DNA of 64,000 nucleotides. Source: Paenibacillus sp. FSL R7-0345. Lineage in GTDB: Bacteria > Bacillota > Bacilli > Paenibacillales > Paenibacillaceae. The stretch lies in contig NZ_CP152002.1 of the NCBI RefSeq assembly GCF_038595055.1, positions 6,878,501 through 6,942,500 of the forward strand, in the 5' to 3' direction. Position numbers and translations under genes: made by a program. This document shows, piece by piece, positions 1 to 8,483 of the stretch (positions are counted from its first letter, which is position 1; every line of letters begins with the position of its first letter). The notes under the pieces are model-generated. The model searched no databases, was not told the origin of the DNA, and saw only the letters and a list, made by a program, of their open reading frames with translations.

Positions 1-1
1 T

Positions 2-1030
2 GAGACTTCTGAATATAAAAAGCCAGCCCTGCATACCCCGCGGAATTTCACGCTGGTCCTGATCCTCTGCTTCATCCTGCTTGGCTTATGCATTGTCGCC
101 TCGCTGGCCTTGGGCTCGCGTGTGACCAGCTTAAGAGAGCTGCTCGACGGTTTATTTCATCCGGACGTGCAGTCCTTCGGAGCCAACGTAGTCCGCAAGC
201 GGATATCCCGGACAGTATTCAGCATAATGTGCGGTGCAGCGCTCGGCGTATCCGGGGCGCTTATGCAATCGGTCACCCGCAATCCTATTGCGGACCCGAG
301 TATACTGGGAGTCAATACCGGCGCTGCCTTGTTCGTAGTGTGCGGAATTGCCTTTCTAAACATAAGCTCAGCCAGCCAATTCATTTGGCTGGCTTTGGCC
401 GGAGCTGCGCTTACTGCAGTATTCGTATTCGGAATAGGTTCAATGGGGCGTGGCGGAGCCACCCCCATTAAGCTCGTTCTGGCGGGTGCTGCGACAAGCG
501 CGGCCCTTTCGTCTCTCGTCACTGCGATCATGATCCCGCGTTCCTATGTTATGGATAAATTCAGGTTCTGGCAGGTGGGCAGCGTCGGTTCAGGAAGCTG
601 GGATAACATCTCCACCTTCATCCCTTTTCTGATCGCCGGCATGCTGATTGCCGTGCTGACAGCGCCTGCGCTGAATGCGCTGGCCCTGGGCGATGATGTC
701 GCCACCGGACTCGGTGTTAAGACAGGCTTTCTGCGGTTTACCGCCGCTCTCGCAGGAGTTGTCCTTTGCGGTGCAACAACGGCGCTTGCAGGCCCGATCG
801 GTTTTATCGGCCTTTTATCCACCCATGTTATCAGGCTTATTCTGGGCCCTGATCTGCGTTTTGTCATTCCCATGTCGGCGGTTGCCGGAGCTATTATTCT
901 GACCGTAGCCGATGTCGGCGGCAGGCTGCTCGGCAGCCCCGGAGAGCTTGAAGTCGGTGTTGTGACAGCGTTCATCGGAGCACCGATATTAATCATATTA
1001 GCTATGAGATCGAAAGTGCGGTCCTTATGA
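2..1030 (+). CDS. FecCD-family iron-siderophore ABC transporter permease (5' end cut by window)
   Basis: The open frame runs from the first full codon of the window, so the true start lies upstream; the first internal TTG (110) would remove the first membrane helix and is not the start. About 342 residues are visible, close to the usual 335-350 of the family, so only a few are missing. The protein is a chain of hydrophobic helices and has the FecCD hallmark GALMQSVTRNPIADPSILGVNTGA near residue 85 (split here as GALMQSVTRNP and PSILGVNTGA), plus GPIGFIGLLSTHVIR in the loop that contacts the ATPase. It would form half of the channel importing ferric siderophore, heme or cobalamin through the membrane. 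The substrate cannot be read from the sequence. It overlaps the next gene by ATGA, so the genes are translationally coupled. Confidence 0.93.
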   Translation, partial: ETSEYKKPALHTPRNFTLVLILCFILLGLCIVASLALGSRVTSLRELLDGLFHPDVQSFGANVVRKRISRTVFSIMCGAALGVSGALMQSVTRNPIADPSILGVNTGAALFVVCGIAFLNISSASQFIWLALAGAALTAVFVFGIGSMGRGGATPIKLVLAGAATSAALSSLVTAIMIPRSYVMDKFRFWQVGSVGSGSWDNISTFIPFLIAGMLIAVLTAPALNALALGDDVATGLGVKTGFLRFTAALAGVVLCGATTALAGPIGFIGLLSTHVIRLILGPDLRFVIPMSAVAGAIILTVADVGGRLLGSPGELEVGVVTAFIGAPILIILAMRSKVRSL

Positions 1031-2064
1031 CAAATTATCTACCTTCAACCGAATTTATCATGGCTGGCAGACGGCAAAGACGCCGCCGCTGGATACTGGT
1101 TACCAGCCTTTTGGGCGTTCTTGCCTGTGCACTCTGTATAGCTATGCTGCTGCTCGGAAATACCATCTATCCGCTTTCGGAGGTAATCCGGGCCCTTTCG
1201 GGAGAGCAGATTAAGGGCGTTTCCTTTGCTGTGAGTACAATCCGTCTGCCGCGGATGCTGGCCGGCCTGTTTGCCGGGTTTGCTTTTGGCGTTGCAGGCT
1301 ACACCTTCCAGACGATGCTGCGTAACCCGCTGGCTAATCCGAATGTCATCGGGATTACGTCCGGCTCCAGTGCGGCTGCTGTGTTCTGTATTGTTATCCT
1401 TCATGCCGGCGGGGCTGTGGTTTCTCTGGCCGCCGTCCTTGCCGGTCTGGCTACTGTCATTCTGATCTATATCCTGTCCAGAGGAAGAACCTTTTCCATC
1501 GGGCGTCTGATCCTTGTTGGTATTGGCGTACAGGCGATGCTCGATGCCATAATCTCCTATCTTCTGCTGATCAGCTCGGAGAAGGATGTACCTACAGCTA
1601 TCCGCTGGCTGACAGGCAGTCTCAACGGCTCGCAGATGAGCGAGCTGCCTCCGCTTGTGCTTACAGTGATCATTTGTGCGCCTATCCTAATTCTGCTGGG
1701 CAAGCACCTTGATATTCTGGAGCTCGGCGAACAATCTGCATCCTCACTTGGCGTACATACGGACAAGACCCGGATCCTGCTGATTGTCGGCTCTGTCTGC
1801 ATGATTGCTATAGCCACTGCAACAACAGGTCCGATAGCCTTTGTCTCCTTCCTTTCCGGACCGATTGCCAAAAGACTGACCGGGGCCGGCTTCTCCGGCA
1901 TTGTCCCTTCAGGACTGGTTGGCGTTGTTCTGGTTCTGGCGGCAGATCTGATCGGCCAGTTCGCCTTCGTGACCCGCTTCCCGGTAGGTGTAATCACCGG
2001 GCTGCTCGGAGCGCCGTATCTGATATACCTGCTGATCCAGATGAACCGGAAGGGAGAATTATAA
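1027..2064 (+). CDS. FecCD-family iron-siderophore ABC transporter permease, second subunit
   Basis: A 345-residue polytopic membrane protein, second of a FecC/FecD pair. A basic N-terminus (RRQRRRRW) precedes the first helix. The family signature occurs as GYTFQTMLRNPLANPNVIG around residue 90, and the ATPase-contact region as TGPIAFVSFLSGPIAKRLTG near residue 277. The ATG overlaps the stop of the upstream permease (ATGA) and its own stop overlaps the start of the ATPase gene (TAATG), which indicates one operon with matched stoichiometry. It probably forms a heterodimeric channel with the first permease. A substrate-binding lipoprotein is not visible and should lie upstream of the window or elsewhere. 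Fur control is likely for this family, but no promoter is in view. Confidence 0.93.
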   Translation: MTNYLPSTEFIMAGRRQRRRRWILVTSLLGVLACALCIAMLLLGNTIYPLSEVIRALSGEQIKGVSFAVSTIRLPRMLAGLFAGFAFGVAGYTFQTMLRNPLANPNVIGITSGSSAAAVFCIVILHAGGAVVSLAAVLAGLATVILIYILSRGRTFSIGRLILVGIGVQAMLDAIISYLLLISSEKDVPTAIRWLTGSLNGSQMSELPPLVLTVIICAPILILLGKHLDILELGEQSASSLGVHTDKTRILLIVGSVCMIAIATATTGPIAFVSFLSGPIAKRLTGAGFSGIVPSGLVGVVLVLAADLIGQFAFVTRFPVGVITGLLGAPYLIYLLIQMNRKGEL

Positions 2065-2879
2065 TGAATCAGGCGCATACTTTTAAAGTCGAACGCCTCG
2101 TAGCAGGCTATGAGAATAAAACGGTCATCCAGGATGTCAGCCTTGTGCTGCCGAGCAGCAAAATCAGCGTCATTATCGGCTCCAACGGCTGCGGCAAGTC
2201 CACGCTCCTGAAGACGATGGCCCGGCTGATCAAGCCCTCCTCCGGCACCATTACGATTGACGGAAAGCCGCTTGCCAAAATTGCCTCTAAGCCCCTGGCC
2301 CGCACGGTCGGAATGCTGCCGCAGTCGCCGATTGTTCCGGAGGGAATTTCCGTAGCTGATCTGGTTGGCCGGGGCAGATTTCCGCACCAGTCGCTCTTCG
2401 GCAGCTGGAGCAAAAAGGACTATGAGGCCGTTGCCGAAGCGATGGAGATTATGAAGATTACGGAATTTGCCAATCATCATATTGATGAGCTGTCCGGCGG
2501 CCAGCGCCAGCGCGTCTGGATCGCCATGGCACTGGCGCAGCAGACCGATATCCTGTTCCTTGATGAACCGACAACGTTCCTCGACATCACCTACCAGGTA
2601 GAGATTCTGGACCTGCTGACCGATCTGAACCGCAAGCACGGCACTACCATCGTCATGGTGCTGCATGATATTAACCTGTCGGCCCGGTATGCCGACCATA
2701 TCTTTGCCCTTCATTCAGGCAAGCTGGTTGCTGAAGGCACACCGGATAAGGTTATTACGAGCACCCTGGTCAAAGACATCTTCGGACTGGACTGCGCGGT
2801 AATCAAGGACCCGGTTGCCGGCTCGCCGATGATTGTGCCCAAGGGACGCTATCACGCCGATTATGTGCCTGTTCCTTAG
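2064..2879 (+). CDS. FecE/YusV-type iron-siderophore ABC transporter ATP-binding protein
   Basis: A 271-residue ABC ATPase. Walker A is GSNGCGKST near residue 39, the Q-loop is MLPQSP, the signature is LSGGQRQRVWIAMALAQQ near residue 143, Walker B is ILFLDEPTTFLD, and the switch histidine lies in MVLHDINLS. The pattern fits the FecE/FhuC/BtuD subfamily that energises FecCD permeases. It is the third gene of the operon; its ATG overlaps the stop of the preceding permease. A stem with a T-run follows at 2905-2936 and closes the transcript. Exact substrate unknown. Confidence 0.95.
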   Translation: MNQAHTFKVERLVAGYENKTVIQDVSLVLPSSKISVIIGSNGCGKSTLLKTMARLIKPSSGTITIDGKPLAKIASKPLARTVGMLPQSPIVPEGISVADLVGRGRFPHQSLFGSWSKKDYEAVAEAMEIMKITEFANHHIDELSGGQRQRVWIAMALAQQTDILFLDEPTTFLDITYQVEILDLLTDLNRKHGTTIVMVLHDINLSARYADHIFALHSGKLVAEGTPDKVITSTLVKDIFGLDCAVIKDPVAGSPMIVPKGRYHADYVPVP

Positions 2880-2904
2880 CGGATACAGATAGCCCGATAT
2901 AAAT

Positions 2905-2936
2905 AAAACCACCCCGGTTAACGGAGTGGTTTTTAT
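2905..2936 (+). terminator. Intrinsic terminator of the iron ABC operon
   Basis: Inverted repeat AAACCAC-CCGG / ACGG-GTGGTTT followed by a short T-run, 25 bases after the ATPase stop. It also lies at the 3' end of the convergent permease gene and could serve both strands. Confidence 0.85.
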
Positions 2937-2941
2937 TGTGT

Positions 2942-4333
2942 CTACAGCTGGATATGGTTCCCGGCACCGGTATTAATTCCGGTCTCCCCGCGGCTCTTCT
3001 GCTTCCTGCTTCTCACCGAATACAGGACGAACAGCAGGATGAACCAGACCGGAGTGAACAGCAGCGCCGGACGGGTCTCCTCGGCAATCAGCATAATGAT
3101 CAGGATTGCTGCGAACAGCGCCAGAACCATATAGTTAACTGCCGGAGTGAACGGTGCCTTGAATTTGGAGGCAGCCTGCAGGTCCGGACGGTTCCGCTTG
3201 TATTTGATGTGGCATACCAGCACTACGCCCCAGACCCAAATAAAGCAAATGGCGCTGACCGTAGTCACAATGCCGAAGGCCTGCTCCGGAACCAGCTTGC
3301 TCAGCAGCGCACCGGCTGAAACAACCAGTGTAGAAATGAACAGCGAATTGGCCGGCACATGATTTTTGTTCAGCTTGCCGAACCGGGCAGAAGCCTGATC
3401 CTTGCGGCTCAGATTGTAGAGAATCCGGCTGGTCGAGAACATCCCGCTGTTGCAGGCCGACGCAGCTGAGGTCAGGACGACGAAGTTGATAATCCCGGCA
3501 GCAACCGGAATACCCACGAGGCTAAAGGTTCTTACGAACGGGCTCTCCGCCGGGCTGAGCTGGGTCCACGGGTTAACGCACAGCAGAACGAACAGCGCGC
3601 CGACGTAGAAGAACAGAATCCGCAGCGGGATTTTGTTAATCGCTGACGGGATATTTTTCTCAGGATCAGCCGTTTCTGCCGCCGACACCCCTACGAGCTC
3701 TACACCGACATAAGCAAACACGACCATCTGGAAGGAGAACAGGAAGCCTGTGATGCCGTTAGGGAATACTCCGCCATGCTGCCACAGATTGCGGACCGTT
3801 ACCGCTCCTGCATCTGTCTTGAAGCCCATGACGAGCAGGACAATCCCGAGCCCGATCAGGGCAAGAATCGTAACCACCTTGATTAATGCGAACCAGAACT
3901 CCAGCTCGCCGAAGCTTTTGACGGTCAGCAGATTAAGTCCCAGCAGAATAATCAGACAGATGACGGCAGGTATCCACTGCGGGATATCAAACCAGTATTG
4001 CACATAGACCCCTACCGCAATGACATCGGCCATCGCCGTCATAATCCAGCAGAACCAGTACGTCCAGCCTGTGACAAAAGCGGCCTTAGGCCCTAAATAA
4101 TCCTCAGCTATATCCGTAAAGGACTGGTACCCCGCCTTGGACAGCAGCAGTTCCCCCAGTGCCCTCATTACAAAAAACACAGCGATTCCCACAATCAGAT
4201 AAGTGAACATGATCGACGGACCCGCCTTTTCAATCGCCCGCCCTGATCCCAGGAATAACCCTGTTCCAATCGTTCCTCCAATTGCGATTAACTGTACGTG
4301 CCGGTTAGCCAGCTCTCTCTTTAACTCTGCCAT
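2942..4333 (-). CDS. cycA: Amino-acid permease, CycA type (D-serine/D-alanine/glycine:H+ symporter)
   Basis: A 463-residue APC-superfamily transporter with about 12 hydrophobic segments. The N-terminus LANRHVQLIAIGGTIGTGLF and segments such as VMRALGELLLS, TGWTYWFCWIMTAMADV and INFVVLTSAASACNSG closely match my recollection of enterobacterial CycA. The start at 4333 is chosen because AAGGGGG lies just upstream; an in-frame start at 4402 would put the first codons inside a terminator stem. Upstream lie a glycine riboswitch aptamer (4475-4560) and an intrinsic terminator (4373-4406), so expression should respond to glycine. That independently supports glycine or a small neutral amino acid as substrate. 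The related GABA and aromatic permeases cannot be fully excluded. Confidence 0.88.
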   Translation of the reverse strand: MAELKRELANRHVQLIAIGGTIGTGLFLGSGRAIEKAGPSIMFTYLIVGIAVFFVMRALGELLLSKAGYQSFTDIAEDYLGPKAAFVTGWTYWFCWIMTAMADVIAVGVYVQYWFDIPQWIPAVICLIILLGLNLLTVKSFGELEFWFALIKVVTILALIGLGIVLLVMGFKTDAGAVTVRNLWQHGGVFPNGITGFLFSFQMVVFAYVGVELVGVSAAETADPEKNIPSAINKIPLRILFFYVGALFVLLCVNPWTQLSPAESPFVRTFSLVGIPVAAGIINFVVLTSAASACNSGMFSTSRILYNLSRKDQASARFGKLNKNHVPANSLFISTLVVSAGALLSKLVPEQAFGIVTTVSAICFIWVWGVVLVCHIKYKRNRPDLQAASKFKAPFTPAVNYMVLALFAAILIIMLIAEETRPALLFTPVWFILLFVLYSVRSRKQKSRGETGINTGAGNHIQL

Positions 4334-4372
4334 GCCTGTTTCCCCCTTATGATTACAGCCTGCTGCTGCCAA

Positions 4373-4406
4373 TAAAAAAAGAGACTGGATACGATCATCC
4401 AATCTC
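4373..4406 (-). terminator. Leader terminator (expression platform) of the glycine riboswitch
   Basis: On the minus strand GAGATTGGAT, a 6-nt loop and ATCCAGTCTC are followed by seven T residues. It sits between the riboswitch aptamer and the permease start, so it is placed for transcriptional attenuation. A second GC-rich hairpin (GCGGGC/GCCCGC, near 4441-4456) lies between aptamer and terminator and could be part of the switch. Confidence 0.85.
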
Positions 4407-4474
4407 CCGGCTCATAAGAATATCAAACACTATCCGCCCTGCGGGCAGCAGCCCGCAAGGCAGATAAATATTCA

Positions 4475-4560
4475 GTACTCTTCTGTCCTTTTGCCTGAGA
4501 TTGTGAACCCTTCGGCGCTGCGGTAGCCCGCAGTCTCTCCAGAAGCTGCTCCTGCTATAG
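4475..4560 (-). promoter_or_regulatory. Glycine riboswitch aptamer, apparently a single aptamer
   Basis: The minus strand reads CTGGAGAGACTG, then CGCCGAAGG, then ATCTCAGGCAAAAGGACAG. These are the conserved core blocks of the glycine aptamer, in the right order and spacing. Only one aptamer core is visible; I see no second CCGAAGG/CAGGCAAAAGGAC copy between it and the permease. Singlet glycine riboswitches are known upstream of amino-acid transporters, where glycine usually lowers expression; that direction is inference here. Confidence 0.9.
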
Positions 4561-4701
4561 TGTGATCCATAGCATTCATAGCCTGTAGTGTATTAAGTTG
4601 GTGAAGCGTTAATGCATTCTGATATTCTAACATATTACTCGCGGTGTGAGTATTAGAGCTGTGAAAAAAGTCTCATTGCCAATTTTATACTTAACGTGCG
4701 C

Positions 4702-5922
4702 CTAACCCTGTACCTGCTCCTCCTCAGCCTTTCCGTAAAACTTGAGAAAAACAATGATACCGATCACCGCTACAACGATGCCCGACCAGAAAAACCACAC
4801 CTGCACCCCGTACCGGTCTGCAACCGGCCCGGCCAGGGCCAGCCCGATTGGAGAAGACAGCATCCCGATGCTGGAAACGAGCGAAATGACGCGCCCTAAC
4901 GTTTCCGGCTCGTAAGCCTTCTGGATCATAGCCATATAAGGGCCGTTGAACAGCGGAGCAGCAGCGCCCATGAAGAAGGACAGCACAGCAAAGACCACGA
5001 AGGCTCCGCTGCCGACAACTCCGCTCAGCAGACAGGTCAGGCCGATAATAACAAGGCTTACGCTCATATAGGTGGAGTCACGCCACTTGGAGGACAATAC
5101 CGACAGCAGCACGCCCCCGATGATCATGCCGATGCCGAATACCGCCTCTATAACACTCGCGCTGTATCCGCCCCGGCCAAAGTGCTCCAGCGTCATCAGC
5201 GGGAACAGCATGGCCAGCGGCATGAAGACAACACTAAAGCCTGCCATGGCAATCGTGATAAAGACAATCTGCTTAGAGGAAACAAAGGTCCGCCAGCCGA
5301 GAATGAACTCCTGCCGGAAGGACAGTGCCTGCACCACTTCCGGCTTCGGCTGATGAATCTTCACCATCAGCAGCATGACGTTAGCGATCAGTGCGCCCGC
5401 CACATCAAGCAGCAGCACGGTTCCCAGCGATGTAGCCGAGTATACGGCGATCCCAAGCGCCGGTCCCAGGATGCTGGAAGCGGAGAAGACCATCTGCTGC
5501 CAGCCCGCTACCCGGGTTAACTGGTCCTCCGGGGCAATCAGCGGGACGGCCGCCTGGAAAGACGGCGCGTGGAACGAAGAGGCCACGGAGCGGATGAACA
5601 GTACGACATACACAACCCACAGGCTCGGGTCGCCCCATAAATAGTAAGCGCCCAGGATCAGGCTGGTGACAGCAATCATGCTGTCGGAGATGATCATGGT
5701 CCGCTTGCGGTTCCAGCGGTCCAGCCAGACGCCGATGAACGGCCCCAGGATGGCCTGCGGCAGGAAGCCGACCAGCCCGGCGATCATCAGCACAGAGGCT
5801 GACCCTGTCGTTTCTGTCAGATGCCAGATAATCGAGAACTGCACCATCGATGAAGTCAGAATCGAGAAAATCTGACCGCTAAAGATAAAAGCGAATGTCC
5901 TCTTCCAGTGCATATGATTCAT
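4702..5922 (-). CDS. MFS drug efflux transporter, Mef(A)-like macrolide efflux family
   Basis: A 406-residue, 12-helix major facilitator. FLPQAILGPFIGVWLDRWNR is the motif-A loop, and FIRSVASSFHAPSFQAAVPL matches the FIRSIGTAFHTPALNAVTPL-like stretch of Mef(A). The start at 5922 follows GGGAGG; an alternative ATG lies three codons in. The upstream 300 bases form an attenuation leader: promoter (6215-6243), peptide MTPSMRLR (6157-6183) and two terminators. The peptide nearly equals the mef(A) leader MTASMRLR, which senses macrolides by ribosome stalling, so this gene is probably induced by a macrolide or similar ribosome-targeting drug. The substrate itself is inferred. Transcription is separated from araA by a terminator at 6256-6290. 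Confidence 0.9.
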   Translation of the reverse strand: MNHMHWKRTFAFIFSGQIFSILTSSMVQFSIIWHLTETTGSASVLMIAGLVGFLPQAILGPFIGVWLDRWNRKRTMIISDSMIAVTSLILGAYYLWGDPSLWVVYVVLFIRSVASSFHAPSFQAAVPLIAPEDQLTRVAGWQQMVFSASSILGPALGIAVYSATSLGTVLLLDVAGALIANVMLLMVKIHQPKPEVVQALSFRQEFILGWRTFVSSKQIVFITIAMAGFSVVFMPLAMLFPLMTLEHFGRGGYSASVIEAVFGIGMIIGGVLLSVLSSKWRDSTYMSVSLVIIGLTCLLSGVVGSGAFVVFAVLSFFMGAAAPLFNGPYMAMIQKAYEPETLGRVISLVSSIGMLSSPIGLALAGPVADRYGVQVWFFWSGIVVAVIGIIVFLKFYGKAEEEQVQG

Positions 5923-5980
5923 AAATTGTACCTCCCAAAAGTAAATGGATTTCGTTTCTGAAGCAGCTATGCCGTTAGTC

Positions 5981-6017
5981 AAAAAAAACAGACCCAAGTC
6001 CAGTGGGCTTGAGTCTG
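5981..6017 (-). terminator. Second leader terminator of the Mef-like gene
   Basis: The minus strand shows CAGACTCAAG pairing with CTTGGGTCTG (one G-T pair), followed by eight T residues. It lies 59 bases before the gene start and downstream of the leader peptide, so it can block transcription in the uninduced state. Confidence 0.85.
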
Positions 6018-6110
6018 CTTGCTTTACGTGTCGGAACAGGGCATAGCCAAATAAGGCTCTGCATATAAACCGTCAGGATTACGGCCTATGTCCATACGTA
6101 TAGATAAGCA

Positions 6111-6154
6111 ACCCAAAAAAGCCCACCTTAATGGTGAAATTTGCTCTTTCGGGT
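6111..6154 (-). terminator. First leader terminator/alternative stem of the Mef-like gene
   Basis: Immediately after the leader-peptide stop, ACCCGAAAGAGC can pair with GCTTTTTTGGGT (G-T pairs allowed), enclosing a smaller CACC/GGTG hairpin that ends in GGGC plus six T residues. The two pairings exclude each other in part, as expected of an attenuator switched by a stalled ribosome. Confidence 0.7.
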
Positions 6155-6156
6155 AC

Positions 6157-6183
6157 TCATCTCAAGCGCATGGATGGGGTCAT
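6157..6183 (-). CDS. Regulatory leader peptide MTPSMRLR (Mef(A)-leader type)
   Basis: Eight codons with a strong ribosome site (AAAGGAGG at 6193-6200) about 9 bases before the ATG, in the 5' leader of the efflux gene. The peptide ends in R-L-R, a +X+ motif at which macrolide-bound ribosomes are known to stall, and differs from the streptococcal mef(A) leader MTASMRLR (from memory) only at residue 3. Function inferred: drug-dependent stalling refolds the leader and lets polymerase pass the terminators at 6111-6154 and 5981-6017. Confidence 0.88.
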   Translation of the reverse strand: MTPSMRLR

Positions 6184-6214
6184 AGCCGCAGTCCTCCTTT
6201 TCATAGTTAGCCGT

Positions 6215-6243
6215 ATCTTATCATCGGTAACAGAAGCTGTCAA
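6215..6243 (-). promoter_or_regulatory. Sigma-A promoter of the Mef-like leader transcript
   Basis: TTGACA, exactly 17 bases, TAAGAT on the minus strand. Transcription would start near 6208, about 25 bases before the leader-peptide ATG. Confidence 0.88.
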
Positions 6244-6255
6244 ACCTAAAAAAGC

Positions 6256-6290
6256 GACAAAAAAAGCAGGCAAGCCAACGCTTACCCGCT
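6256..6290 (-). terminator. Intrinsic terminator of araBDA
   Basis: The minus strand has AGCGGGTAAGC / GCTTGCCTGCT with a TTGG-centred loop and a run of T residues, 17 bases after the araA stop and just upstream of the next promoter. Confidence 0.85.
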
Positions 6291-6306
6291 CCTCTGAATA
6301 ATTAGA

Positions 6307-7731
6307 TTATTTAATGATTACATATTCCAAGCCTACGAGCTTAGCGTAGCTGACGATCTGGTCGGTAGTCAGGTTCAGGGAAACCACGGTGTGGTGGCCG
6401 CCGCCGTTCTCGATCCAGGCCTTCACTCCGTCCTGGAAGTTAGGCTTAACCTTCCACAGAACACGCGCTACCGGAAGGTTAGGAGCCGCAACCTCAGGCT
6501 CAAAGGCTTCCACTTCATTGATCAGCAGCTTGTAGTGTGTGCCGAAGTCTGCCATCGATACAACGACGCCTTCGCCTGCTTTGCCGTCAAATACGAGGCG
6601 GGCCGGATCTTCACGGTCGCCGATACCCAGCGGTGATACCAGCACCTTAGGCTTGCTGCTTGCCAGGCTTGGATCAACCTCAAGCATGTGGGACTGCAGA
6701 ATCGCTTCCTTGCCTTCTGCCATTTCATACGTGTAATCTTCCATGAAGCCGGTGTTCACGTTATGGGCCATTACCTTCAGCAGGCGGTCAAGGGCAGCCG
6801 TCTTCCAGTCGCCTTCGCCGGCGAAGCCGTAGCCTTGTGCCATCAGGCGTTGTACGGCCAGACCCGGAAGCTGCTTCATGCCATGCAGGTCTTCAAAGTT
6901 CGATGTGAAGGCATTGTAGCCGCCGTTGTCCAGGAAACGCTTCAGGGCGATTTCGTAGCTGGCCTGAACCTTAACGCTCGCTTCCCATGCTTCCTTGCTG
7001 TAGCTGCCGTAATCGAAATCGTACTGCTCTGCATATTCAGCGAACAGGGCATTGATCTCTTCTTCCGTTACTTCGTTTACATAAGCAACAAGGTCGCCGA
7101 TACCGAAGTAGTCAACGGTCCAGCCGAACTGGATCTGAGCTTCTACTTTATCGCCTTCGGTAACCCCTACATTGCGCATGTTGTCGCCGAAACGGGCAAC
7201 CTTGATGTTGAAGCTCTCGTTGTAAGCAACCGCTACGTCCATCCACTCGGCAATTTGCTTCTGTACATTAGGGCGCTGCCAGTAGCCTACAACCACTTTA
7301 TTCTGTTTGTTCAGGCGGGCATTGATGAAGCCGTACTCACGGTCACCATGGGCAGCCTGGTTAAGGTTCATGAAATCCATGTCGATCGTTGCCCAAGGAA
7401 TGCTCTCATTGTACTGGGTAGCCAGGTGAAGAAGAGGCTTCTGCAGCAGCTTGGTGCCGCGGATCCACATTTTGGCCGGGGAGAAAGTGTGCATCCAGGT
7501 GATTACACCCGCAACCTCATCACGGTAGTTAACTTCCTTCATGATGGTGGTGATTTTGTCCGCGCTGACTGCCAGATCCTGCAATACAAGCGGGTAAGGC
7601 AGAACGCCGCTGTTATTCAGTGCATCGACCATTTCCTGGGCGTGGGCCTTAACTTCTCCGAGTGCTTCTTCTCCGTACAGATGCTGCGATCCAACAACGA
7701 ACCAGAACTGCTTGTCACTAACTGTTGTCAT
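6307..7731 (-). CDS. araA: L-arabinose isomerase
   Basis: A 474-residue protein, the normal length of AraA, starting MTTVSDKQFWFVVGSQHLYG, where FVVGSQHLYGEE is a family hallmark. Other AraA features are TWMHTFSPAKMWI, the metal-site region with MKQLPGLAVQRLMAQGYGFAGEGDWK, and VSPLGIGDREDPARLVF; conserved Glu and His ligands lie in these stretches. It converts L-arabinose to L-ribulose in the cytoplasm with Mn2+. It is the last gene of an araB-araD-araA operon read on the minus strand and is followed by a terminator. Control by AraR is expected from the operators at 10181-10307. Confidence 0.98.
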   Translation of the reverse strand: MTTVSDKQFWFVVGSQHLYGEEALGEVKAHAQEMVDALNNSGVLPYPLVLQDLAVSADKITTIMKEVNYRDEVAGVITWMHTFSPAKMWIRGTKLLQKPLLHLATQYNESIPWATIDMDFMNLNQAAHGDREYGFINARLNKQNKVVVGYWQRPNVQKQIAEWMDVAVAYNESFNIKVARFGDNMRNVGVTEGDKVEAQIQFGWTVDYFGIGDLVAYVNEVTEEEINALFAEYAEQYDFDYGSYSKEAWEASVKVQASYEIALKRFLDNGGYNAFTSNFEDLHGMKQLPGLAVQRLMAQGYGFAGEGDWKTAALDRLLKVMAHNVNTGFMEDYTYEMAEGKEAILQSHMLEVDPSLASSKPKVLVSPLGIGDREDPARLVFDGKAGEGVVVSMADFGTHYKLLINEVEAFEPEVAAPNLPVARVLWKVKPNFQDGVKAWIENGGGHHTVVSLNLTTDQIVSYAKLVGLEYVIIK

Positions 7732-7786
7732 TTATATTCATCCTCTTCTCTTAAATTGTGATAGTAGGGTAATCCGTACCCCCATA

Positions 7787-8482
7787 TTACTTCTGGCCGT
7801 AGTAGGCATCCTTGCCGTGCTTGCGCAAATAGTGCTTATCCAGAATCCGCTGCGGCAGCTCCTCGGCGAAATGATTCAGCTCACGGGCAAAATGGTTCAT
7901 CTTAGCCACTTCCTCCAGCACCACACTGTTCATAACAGCGGAATGGGCATCCTTGCCCCAGGTGAATGGTCCATGACCCTTCAGCAGTACGCCGGGAACC
8001 GCCATAATATCAATGCCCCGCTGCTCAAACGTCTCGATGATTACATGCCCTGTCTCTGCTTCATACCCGCGGTCAATCTCCTCTTGTGTGAGGAACCGGG
8101 TACAAGGTACAGCGCCGTAGAAGGTGTCAGCATGTGTAGTTCCCATAACCGGAACATCAAGGCCCGCCTGCGCCCAGACGGTTGCCCACATGGAGTGCGT
8201 ATGCACAATGCCGCCGATTTCCTTATAATGCTTATACAGCACAGCGTGGGTCGGTGTATCTGAGGAAGGTCTAAGATCGCCCTCAACAACGTTACCGTCA
8301 AAATCGACAACGACCATATCGCTGGCTTTCATTTTCTCATAGCTGACTCCGCTTGGTTTAATGACGAACAGGTTACGCTCACGGTCAACCGCGCTGACAT
8401 TACCCCAGGTGTACTTGATAAGTCCTTGCTTAGGCAGATCCAGATTGGCCTGGAATACCTCTTCCTTCAATTGCTCTAACAC
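7787..8482 (-). CDS. araD: L-ribulose-5-phosphate 4-epimerase
   Basis: A 231-residue class-II aldolase-family protein of the usual AraD length. The zinc site is visible as GGIVHTHSMWATVWAQAG with HADTFYGAVPCTR after it, and the third histidine lies in LLKGHGPFTWG. WGNVSAVDRE near residue 27 is the substrate-phosphate region. It converts L-ribulose-5-phosphate to D-xylulose-5-phosphate, which enters the pentose phosphate pathway. It lies between kinase and isomerase, one base after the kinase stop, so the operon order is araBDA as in Gram-positive and enteric bacteria. Confidence 0.98.
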   Translation of the reverse strand: MLEQLKEEVFQANLDLPKQGLIKYTWGNVSAVDRERNLFVIKPSGVSYEKMKASDMVVVDFDGNVVEGDLRPSSDTPTHAVLYKHYKEIGGIVHTHSMWATVWAQAGLDVPVMGTTHADTFYGAVPCTRFLTQEEIDRGYEAETGHVIIETFEQRGIDIMAVPGVLLKGHGPFTWGKDAHSAVMNSVVLEEVAKMNHFARELNHFAEELPQRILDKHYLRKHGKDAYYGQK

Positions 8483-8483
8483 A

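Noticed and set aside
1557..2714. Minus-strand frame of 385 codons
   Set aside because: Antisense to permease and ATPase genes, no recognisable domain.
6688..7761. Long plus-strand frame of 357 codons opposite araA
   Set aside because: It is the antisense shadow of a well-conserved gene with no ribosome site.
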